Both the position numbers and the translations under genes were made by a program. A DNA stretch of 5,153 nucleotides from Oscillospiraceae bacterium (lineage in GTDB: Bacteria > Bacillota > Clostridia > Oscillospirales > Ruminococcaceae). The DNA lies in contig JAITFV010000138.1 of assembly GCA_031281115.1 (NCBI GenBank), positions 1 to 5,153 of the forward strand, in the 5' to 3' direction. A model generated the notes under the pieces. That model was not told the origin of the DNA. It saw nothing but the letters and a program-made list of their open reading frames with translations, and ran no database searches. This document shows positions 1 to 3,710 of the stretch, one piece after another (the first letter of the stretch is position 1; every line of letters begins with the position of its first letter).

Positions 1-7
1 ATATAGT

Positions 8-46
8 CCTTTAACTTAAAAAGCGTTTCGCTTTTTAAGTTAAAGG
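8..46. repeat. 18-bp perfect inverted repeat, 3-nt loop
   Basis: Arms 8-25 and 29-46 are exact reverse complements around a TTT loop (AAA on the minus strand). The core has A-tract, GCG, loop, CGC and T-tract on both strands, so it resembles a bidirectional intrinsic terminator, although the GC part is only 3 bp. It could end transcripts arriving from either side, or be the last helix of the structured element. Confidence 0.75.
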
Positions 47-95
47 GGCTTGCGCTGTTGCGACAGCGCCCGCTGCGCTCACGCAGCGGAAACCC
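46..95 (-). other. Three-way-junction fold: two GC-rich hairpins closed by a 6-bp helix
   Basis: CCGCTGCG (70-77) pairs with CGCAGCGG (82-89) around a 4-nt loop. GCGCTGT (52-58) pairs with ACAGCGC (63-69) around a 4-nt loop. The two hairpins touch at 69/70. On the minus strand GGGUUU (95 to 90) pairs with AAGCCC (51 to 46), including one G-U wobble, and closes both hairpins with no unpaired junction base. On the plus strand that wobble becomes a C-A mismatch, which favours a leftward RNA. Confidence 0.6.
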
Positions 96-134
96 GTTTA
101 AATTGAAACTGTGGAACAATTTTCAATTTAAACG
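95..134. repeat. 14-bp perfect inverted repeat, 12-nt loop
   Basis: CGTTTAAATTGAAA (95-108) is the exact reverse complement of 121-134. The plus strand also allows a shorter register, AAATTG (100-105) with CAATTT (117-122) around an 11-nt loop. A very similar short hairpin occurs at 1116-1139 in front of the glucuronyl hydrolase gene. No T-tract follows in either direction, so it is not an obvious intrinsic terminator for the carboxypeptidase gene. Confidence 0.7.
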
Positions 135-156
135 ATTATACTACTCTCTTTACGTT

Positions 157-185
157 ATTATACTATAATTCTTTATTCTTGTCAA
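157..185 (-). promoter_or_regulatory. Near-consensus leftward sigma-A-type promoter
   Basis: On the minus strand a perfect TTGACA (180-185) is followed by a 17-bp spacer and a perfect TATAAT (157-162). Transcription would start near 150 and run left through the hairpin array. The TGA stop codon of the carboxypeptidase (182-184) lies inside the -35 box. The 9-mer ATTATACTA, which covers the -10 on the plus strand, recurs 22 bp away at 135-143. The target is either the structured element itself or a gene beyond the left edge. Confidence 0.7.
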
Positions 186-949
186 CGTATACGCTTAAAT
201 TGAAACTGCTGTATCGGAGGGTAGAGGTCGATATATTCCTCCAGTGTTAATCCCGAGTTTTTAATCTGTTCCGCGACATCAATCCCAACGTAGCGGAAAT
301 GCCACGGCTCGTAAATAAAACCTGTAACTTCCTCTTTTCCTTGCGGATAACGTAGAATAAAACCGTATTTCCATGAATTTTCCGCAAGCCAGCGGAATTC
401 CGGCGTTCGCTCAAACTCCTCGGTTACATCGTTATTGTATAAAAACCAATCCGCATTCAGAATATCAACCGCAACCCCGGCGTTATGTTCGCTCGCACCC
501 GGCTGTGCAATTTGTGACGCGGTAAGAATCGTAGCTTCTTCCACGCTGATGCCGTGTTCGTTTATAAGCCGCTCTACATAATTGTTGAAATTCTCAAGCT
601 GCCTCTGCTGTGAGCGGAAGGCAGATACCACGCGCAGAGCGACACCATCGCTTTCAGCGGCTGCGAGCATAGCTGTTGCATAAGGTGCGGCGCGTGAATC
701 TAAATAGAACTCCCGCGAATTCGTAAAATCAATTACCTCAAGTTCCGGTAAATAATCTGCGGGTAGAGGATTATCGTCGTTTATCAGGGAATATGCCCAG
801 TAGAAATGTATATGGGATTCTTCCTGCGGGATAATGCAGAAGCCGTCCTCTACATCGGGAGTATGCGCGAAAATTACCGTAAGTGAAAAAGCAACGGTGG
901 CAATAATTAATATGCAAAGATTCATCAGAAGCAATCGCTTTTGGCTCAT
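182..949 (-). CDS. Membrane-anchored VanY-type D-alanyl-D-alanine carboxypeptidase (peptidase M15B)
   Basis: This is a 255-residue zinc peptidase predicted to remove the terminal D-Ala from peptidoglycan stem peptides outside the membrane. Residues 5-28 form one hydrophobic segment after a basic N-terminus, with no lipobox, so it is a signal anchor or signal peptide. The catalytic domain spans about residues 65-235. The family signature SEHNAGVAVD supplies zinc ligands His155 and Asp162. EPWHFRYVG supplies catalytic Glu214 and zinc ligand His217. SAFRS (109-113) is the usual upstream substrate-side motif. Length is typical of the family. The Met at 949 is chosen because AGGAGG lies 8 nt upstream; a more upstream ATG at 1030 would put that site inside the gene. 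The last residues (QQFQFKRIR) are encoded by a copy of a repeat found elsewhere in the window. No van resistance or sensor genes flank it, so general cell-wall turnover is more likely than glycopeptide resistance. Confidence 0.92.
   Translation of the reverse strand: MSQKRLLLMNLCILIIATVAFSLTVIFAHTPDVEDGFCIIPQEESHIHFYWAYSLINDDNPLPADYLPELEVIDFTNSREFYLDSRAAPYATAMLAAAESDGVALRVVSAFRSQQRQLENFNNYVERLINEHGISVEEATILTASQIAQPGASEHNAGVAVDILNADWFLYNNDVTEEFERTPEFRWLAENSWKYGFILRYPQGKEEVTGFIYEPWHFRYVGIDVAEQIKNSGLTLEEYIDLYPPIQQFQFKRIR
195..208 (+). repeat. Copy of dispersed repeat TTAAATTGAAACTG inside the carboxypeptidase 3' end
   Basis: This 14-mer is identical to 98-111, exactly 97 bp away, and matches 1114-1128 except for one extra A there. 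It encodes the C-terminal tail of the carboxypeptidase on the opposite strand and lies just upstream of the leftward -35 box. The partner sequence CAATTT needed for the short hairpin is absent, so this is a partial copy. Confidence 0.6.
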
Positions 950-957
950 GTTTTTTT

Positions 958-963
958 CCTCCT
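958..963 (-). promoter_or_regulatory. Ribosome binding site fixing the carboxypeptidase start
   Basis: A perfect AGGAGG on the minus strand sits 8 nt before the ATG at 949. It settles the start against the longer reading frame that opens at 1030. No convincing promoter for this gene was found between 964 and 1161. Confidence 0.85.
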
Positions 964-1072
964 GTAAGGGGTTCACGCCGCTGCAATAAGTGCAAGAGTA
1001 ATAAATGGAGTTTGGTATTATTATCGTCAAAAATCAGGAATTATTAAGAATCAGTAAAATTTATTTTATAAC

Positions 1073-1101
1073 TTTACAAAAGTAATAATTCTTGTTATAC
1101 T
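1073..1101 (+). promoter_or_regulatory. Promoter of the glucuronyl hydrolase gene
   Basis: TTTACA (1073-1078) is followed by a 17-bp spacer and TATACT (1096-1101), with a TG one base before the -10 (extended -10). The predicted start near 1108 leaves a leader of about 54 nt that contains the 1114-1142 hairpin and the ribosome binding site. Confidence 0.7.
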
Positions 1102-1113
1102 ATATATAGCTGA

Positions 1114-1142
1114 TTAAATTGAAAACTGCGGGACAATTTTAA
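1114..1142 (+). promoter_or_regulatory. 5'-leader hairpin related to the left-edge repeat
   Basis: AAATTG (1116-1121) pairs with CAATTT (1134-1139) around a 12-nt loop, and TT/AA can extend the stem past one bulged T. The segment resembles 98-123 closely: both read TTAAATTGAAA, then (A)CTG, a G-rich stretch, then ACAATTTT. The matching loops are AAAACTGCGGGA here and AAACTGTGGAA there. It ends just before AAAGGA (1147-1152), so it could affect ribosome access. That role is inference. Confidence 0.5.
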
Positions 1143-1161
1143 GGATAAAGGATTATAAGTT

Positions 1162-2121
1162 ATGGTTTATAAACGCGTAAGAAATGCTATGCTGGCGATG
1201 CAGCGGTATTCATGGGAGCAAGGTTTCGCGGCGCAGGCGCTGCTCGAAGCGGGCGAAACCGAACTCTTCGTGGCGATGGCGCACGATGCTGCCGTCAGAA
1301 TGTGGCAAGACGGGCGGCTCGCGATGATGAACGAAACAGGAATAACTGACTCCGGCGCGAATGGAGAGGCTGTTTGGCGCGCTTATGAAGTTACCGAAAA
1401 CGAGATTTTTAAAGAATCCGCCGAAAAAATGCTCGAATATCTGATGGTTTACGCGCCTCACACAGAAGACGGCGTGATTTATCACAATGAAGTCAGTTTC
1501 CATGAAGGTTTTACTTCTAAGCAAATCTGGTCGGATTCCTGCTATATGGCGCCGCCGTTCCTGGCAGTAATGGGAGAGCTGAACGAGGCGACAAAGCAAA
1601 TATTCGGGCTTATGAATTACCTCCGCGATGATGAAACGGGTTGCATGTTTCATATTTTCGATGCGGGAACGCAGAAATTCGTGCGGCGTAAACTCTGGGC
1701 AACCGGTAACGGCTGGACGTTGCTCGGTGTGGGGAAGGTTCTGAACGAAGCGAAAATCACCGGCGATATAACAGCTTATGAAACGCTCATGCAAACAGGG
1801 CAGGAAATATTAGATTGTATGCTGAAATTTCAGCGCGATGACGGACTTTTCCATGACATCTTAGACGAGCCGGAAACTTTTACGGATGGTACATCTGCAA
1901 TGATGATGGCGGCATTTATATACAGGGGCTTGAAAGAGGGCTGGCTCGCCGGCAGAAATTATAAGCAATATGCTGATAAAGCACGAAAAACTGTCACCAA
2001 AAATATAGACGAGTTTGGGATTGTGCGCGGGGTTTGCGGCGCGCCGCTGTTTGATAAGCAGGGGACATCGGCAGAAGCGCAGGCAGCATGGATTATTATG
2101 GAGAACTGGGCGAAGAAGTGA
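1162..2121 (+). CDS. GH88/GH105-type unsaturated glucuronyl (rhamnogalacturonyl) hydrolase
   Basis: This 319-residue protein belongs to the Glyco_hydro_88 superfamily, which includes YteR-like GH105 enzymes. They hydrate and release the 4,5-unsaturated uronic acid that polysaccharide lyases leave on oligosaccharide ends. There is no signal peptide, as is usual for these cytoplasmic enzymes. Seen in the sequence: ITDSGANGEAVW (61-72, with Asp63), WSDSCYMAPPFLA (123-135, with Asp125), WATGNGW (179-185), DDGLFHD (226-232) and GTSAEAQA (301-308). By analogy with the family, Asp63 and Asp125 are the likely catalytic pair. The repeating helical pattern fits an (alpha/alpha)6 barrel. AAAGGA lies 9 nt before the ATG. 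The gene has its own promoter and terminator and stands alone, with no lyase or transporter in view. The exact substrate (pectin, glycosaminoglycan or another acidic glycan) cannot be told from the sequence. Confidence 0.85.
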   Translation: MVYKRVRNAMLAMQRYSWEQGFAAQALLEAGETELFVAMAHDAAVRMWQDGRLAMMNETGITDSGANGEAVWRAYEVTENEIFKESAEKMLEYLMVYAPHTEDGVIYHNEVSFHEGFTSKQIWSDSCYMAPPFLAVMGELNEATKQIFGLMNYLRDDETGCMFHIFDAGTQKFVRRKLWATGNGWTLLGVGKVLNEAKITGDITAYETLMQTGQEILDCMLKFQRDDGLFHDILDEPETFTDGTSAMMMAAFIYRGLKEGWLAGRNYKQYADKARKTVTKNIDEFGIVRGVCGAPLFDKQGTSAEAQAAWIIMENWAKK

Positions 2122-2125
2122 AATA

Positions 2126-2163
2126 AAAATAAACCCGAAATTAAAGTTTCAGGTTTATTTTTT
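2126..2163. terminator. Bidirectional intrinsic terminator between convergent genes
   Basis: AAAATAAACC (2126-2135) pairs with GGTTTATTTT (2152-2161). After one C/A mismatch the stem continues with GAAA (2137-2140) and TTTC (2147-2150) around a 6-nt loop. A T-tract follows on the plus strand, and a T-rich arm follows on the minus strand, where the mismatch becomes a G-U wobble. It begins 4 nt after the hydrolase stop and lies 13 nt beyond the stop of the convergent surface-protein gene. Confidence 0.85.
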
Positions 2164-2176
2164 GTAAGATTTTAAA

Positions 2177-2779
2177 TTATCTCTTTTTACGGGCAAATAT
2201 AACCGCACCTGCCGCCGCAAGAGCGATTGCGGAAGCGACTGCTGCATCGCCGACACCGGCTTTCGCGCCGCCGTCCATGTCACGGAGCATGTCTGACGTA
2301 ATCGGAAGAGGTGCAACTTCGCCGCCTACTGTGTAAGTAGCGGTAGCTGTAACGCCGCCGGTTTCGCCTGCTTCGGAAATGCCGAGAGCTGCGGGGAGCC
2401 CGGGCCCGATGTCAATGACAAAAACTTGCCCTGCGTTCACATCACCATCCCAGGAAGCGGTGATTGTGTAAGTGCCGTCGCCGTTCACAGGTACCGAGAA
2501 GTCTGAACCGTCTTTGAATTTCCAGTCAGCACTTGTGCCGAGATACGCTGTGTATGCGCCGTCAGGCATACCGGAGAGCGTGAACGCGATTGATAAATTC
2601 TGACCTGCAGGGACATCAATGTCACCTACGCCTGTCGAACCCCATTCGTTGTAAATTTCAATCCGCCAGTAAACATCATCGTTTTCGATAAAACCGAATA
2701 CAACTGCGCTTGATGTTAATGCGAGTATCCCGAACATAGCGACTGCCACTACGATGCCTAATGCTTTTTTAAGTTTCAT
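2177..2779 (-). CDS. Small secreted surface protein with C-terminal sorting-like tail, function unknown
   Basis: This is a 200-residue protein I cannot assign to a named family. Residues 1-29 form a signal peptide (MKLKK, then a long hydrophobic stretch). Residues 33-155 are rich in Gly, Asp, aromatic and beta-type segments such as WKFKDGSDF and GDGTYTITASWDG. This suggests a beta-sandwich of the kind seen in clostridial extracellular carbohydrate-binding proteins, but that is only a resemblance. Residues 170-200 are a Gly-Ala hinge (GGAKAGVGD), a hydrophobic segment and RKKR. This looks like a cell-wall sorting signal, but AGVGD replaces LPXTG or NPXTG. The neighbouring gene shares 25 of these 31 residues. 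The Met at 2779 is chosen because GGAGG lies 11 nt upstream; the longer frame from 2827 would run through a strong hairpin. It is likely co-transcribed with the gene at 2861-3478. Confidence 0.8.
   Translation of the reverse strand: MKLKKALGIVVAVAMFGILALTSSAVVFGFIENDDVYWRIEIYNEWGSTGVGDIDVPAGQNLSIAFTLSGMPDGAYTAYLGTSADWKFKDGSDFSVPVNGDGTYTITASWDGDVNAGQVFVIDIGPGLPAALGISEAGETGGVTATATYTVGGEVAPLPITSDMLRDMDGGAKAGVGDAAVASAIALAAAGAVIFARKKR
2180..2272 (-). repeat. C-terminal anchor-tail repeat, copy 1
   Basis: These 31 codons encode the hinge, membrane segment and basic end. They correspond to 2864-2956 in the neighbouring gene with 25 of 31 residues identical. Positions 2247-2272 are identical at the DNA level to 2931-2956 (26 bases). 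Confidence 0.8.
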
Positions 2780-2790
2780 TGATTTTTGAA

Positions 2791-2795
2791 CCTCC
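2791..2795 (-). promoter_or_regulatory. Ribosome binding site choosing the downstream start
   Basis: GGAGG on the minus strand lies 11 nt before the ATG at 2779, directly before a typical signal peptide. The alternative ATG at 2827 sits inside the arm of the 2812-2851 hairpin and has no such site. Confidence 0.75.
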
Positions 2796-2811
2796 AAAAA
2801 TTTGTTTTGTA

Positions 2812-2851
2812 CGCTATTAATCTGCACGTTAAATCGTGCAGATTAATAGCG
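2812..2851 (-). other. Perfect 17-bp intercistronic stem-loop
   Basis: Arms 2812-2828 and 2835-2851 are exact reverse complements around a 6-nt loop. The stem-loop begins 9 nt after the stop of the upstream surface-protein gene and ends 16 nt before the ribosome binding site of the next. No T-tract follows on the minus strand (TACAAAAC comes next), so it is not a standard intrinsic terminator. A role in mRNA 3'-end protection, processing or partial termination, setting the ratio of the two proteins, is inference. Confidence 0.75.
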
Positions 2852-2860
2852 GCGTTAATA

Positions 2861-3478
2861 TTACTTCTTTTTACGGCTGAATACAACTGCGCCTGCCGCT
2901 ACGAGAGCAACTGCTGAAGCAACTGCTACGTCGCCGACACCGGCTTTCGCGCCGCCTGCTGAATCATCGCGGATGGGAGCGGGAGCAGCGCCGCTGTCAG
3001 CAGCAGGAGCCGTAGCTGTGCCGCCGAGGGTTACAACGCCCGCAGGAGTAACGGTAGCCACGAGGTTACCGGAAGCGTCTAAGAATTCGTATCTGTCGAT
3101 TCCGTAAGAGCCGACAGTCCAAAGATTGATTCCTACATAGCCGCCGACGGATTCTTTCGCGCCGCCGAGGTCAACTCTGATGGAAGCCTGACCTTCATCA
3201 AGGAATATGTCTTTGTTTTGTTCAGTGAAGAGCGAGCCTTCGTTAGCTACGCTTTTCTGAACGTTGCCCTGGTCGCCGAGACCGATGAATACGTTTCCGT
3301 CGATTGCACCGTTGCTGTCAGCAACTATGCTTGTGAAGTAGTAAACGATTGTTGCAACGCCGTCGATTTGCTCATCTTCGTCAAGACGGAGTTCAACTTG
3401 ATTTGCGCTTACTGTAATTGCTAAGCCGCCGACTAATGCGAGGGCCACTAAGGTTGCGAGAATTTTCCTGAGTTTCAT
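2861..3478 (-). CDS. Small secreted surface protein with C-terminal sorting-like tail, function unknown (paralogous tail)
   Basis: This is a 205-residue protein with a clear signal peptide (MKLRK, hydrophobic core, VSA before Asn26 as a likely cleavage site). Residues 26-152 alternate short hydrophobic and polar stretches typical of beta structure. They include YVGINLWTVGSYGIDRYEFL and the segment LDASGNLVATV, which resembles the end of jelly-roll carbohydrate-binding domains; this is a weak resemblance, not an assignment. An Ala/Pro-rich linker (155-170) leads to GGAKAGVGD, a hydrophobic segment and RKKK, nearly the same tail as the downstream gene. GGAGG lies 10 nt before the ATG. A probable promoter sits about 80 bp upstream. 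It is the first gene of a likely two-gene unit that ends at the 2126-2163 terminator. The two proteins share start and tail but little of the middle. Confidence 0.82.
   Translation of the reverse strand: MKLRKILATLVALALVGGLAITVSANQVELRLDEDEQIDGVATIVYYFTSIVADSNGAIDGNVFIGLGDQGNVQKSVANEGSLFTEQNKDIFLDEGQASIRVDLGGAKESVGGYVGINLWTVGSYGIDRYEFLDASGNLVATVTPAGVVTLGGTATAPAADSGAAPAPIRDDSAGGAKAGVGDVAVASAVALVAAGAVVFSRKKK
2864..2956 (-). repeat. C-terminal anchor-tail repeat, copy 2
   Basis: This is the counterpart of 2180-2272, with the same 31-residue layout and six conservative residue differences. Conservation is highest over the hinge (2931-2956, identical DNA) and falls in the hydrophobic segment. Confidence 0.8.
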
Positions 3479-3511
3479 TTGTTTCTTTCCTCCAAAAAGT
3501 AATTTGATTTA

Positions 3512-3550
3512 CGGTTTCCCGATAAATGTTATTTTCCGAAAATACATTTA
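3512..3550 (-). promoter_or_regulatory. Leader hairpins upstream of the surface-protein gene
   Basis: On the leftward transcript TAAATG/CATTTA and TATTTT/AAAATA (3523-3550) form a 12-bp stem with one bulge and a very tight loop. Immediately after it CGG-GAAA-CCG (3512-3521) forms a small GNRA-capped hairpin, which a TTTA/TAAA pairing can extend. That extension competes with the first stem for TTTA. Both structures lie between the predicted promoter and the ribosome binding site. Confidence 0.4.
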
Positions 3551-3559
3551 CATAGAGAT

Positions 3560-3588
3560 AGTATACTAAATATTTCGCTTCTTAACTA
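3560..3588 (-). promoter_or_regulatory. Probable promoter of the two surface-protein genes
   Basis: TATACT on the minus strand (3560-3565) is a good -10 box. At 17 bp the -35 is only TAGTTA (3583-3588), a weak match, so an activator or another start is possible. It would give a leader of about 75 nt before the ATG at 3478. Confidence 0.45.
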
Positions 3589-3614
3589 ACCAAATATTGC
3601 TTCACTATTCCCAT

Positions 3615-3666
3615 ATATTGCCAATAACGCAAAAAATGCCTGTATTTATGCGATTTTCGGCAATAT
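3615..3666. promoter_or_regulatory. Inverted repeat ATATTGCC / GGCAATAT with nested repeat
   Basis: ATATTGCC (3615-3622) and GGCAATAT (3659-3666) are exact reverse complements 36 bp apart. Inside them CGCA (3628-3631) pairs with TGCG (3649-3652) as the base of an imperfect stem. A third related half-site, ATATTGC, lies at 3594-3600. It is upstream of the predicted -10 and downstream of the xylanase stop, so it could be an operator or the 3' structure of the xylanase mRNA. No T-tract follows. Confidence 0.35.
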
Positions 3667-3710
3667 TAGAAGAAGATTTGCAAAGTTTTACAGGATAGAA
3701 ATAAAAAACA

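Larger units (their letters stand above)
8..134 (-). other. Contiguous multi-hairpin element (possible structured RNA or palindromic repeat)
   Basis: Almost every base from 8 to 134 falls in a perfect or near-perfect inverted repeat, and the helices abut without linkers. Read leftward the order is: a 14-bp stem (95-134), a 6-bp helix (90-95 with 46-51) enclosing two hairpins (70-89 and 52-69), then an 18-bp stem (8-46). The enclosing helix has a G-U wobble on the minus-strand RNA but a C-A mismatch on the plus strand, so the leftward transcript folds better. A near-consensus leftward promoter lies just upstream. No open reading frame is evident. It could be a structured non-coding RNA, a long 5' leader of a gene beyond the left edge, or a palindromic repeat element. 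I do not recognise it as a named family. The base pairing is read directly; the RNA function is inference. Confidence 0.6.

Noticed and set aside
95..208. CRISPR-like repeat (TTAAATTGAAACTG at 98 and 195)
   Set aside because: There are only two exact copies, 97 bp apart, with a promoter and coding sequence between them and no regular spacers.
182..949. Glycopeptide resistance operon (vanY context)
   Set aside because: No vanR/S, vanH/A/X or vanZ neighbours are seen. VanY-family carboxypeptidases are common in Clostridia outside resistance clusters.
950..1030. Upstream extension of the carboxypeptidase to an ATG at 1030
   Set aside because: A perfect AGGAGG lies 8 nt before the ATG at 949, directly followed by a membrane segment. 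The extra 27 residues look like translated leader.
964..1161. Leftward promoter for the carboxypeptidase
   Set aside because: TTGACG and several AT-rich hexamers are present, but no pair with 16-18 bp spacing and a good -10 could be made, so none is annotated.
1210..1794. Minus-strand open frame opposite the glucuronyl hydrolase
   Set aside because: It is antisense to a well-supported enzyme gene, and its residues show no domain or signal.
2780..2827. Upstream start of the surface protein at 2827
   Set aside because: The start would sit in a strong hairpin arm with no ribosome binding site, and it would push the signal peptide away from the N-terminus.
3218..3424. Plus-strand open frame opposite the surface-protein gene
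   Set aside because: It is short, antisense to a gene with signal peptide and tail, and lacks a ribosome binding site.
3479..3710. Known riboswitch in the surface-protein leader
   Set aside because: No conserved core of a riboswitch class I know is recognisable; only simple hairpins and AT-rich sequence are seen.
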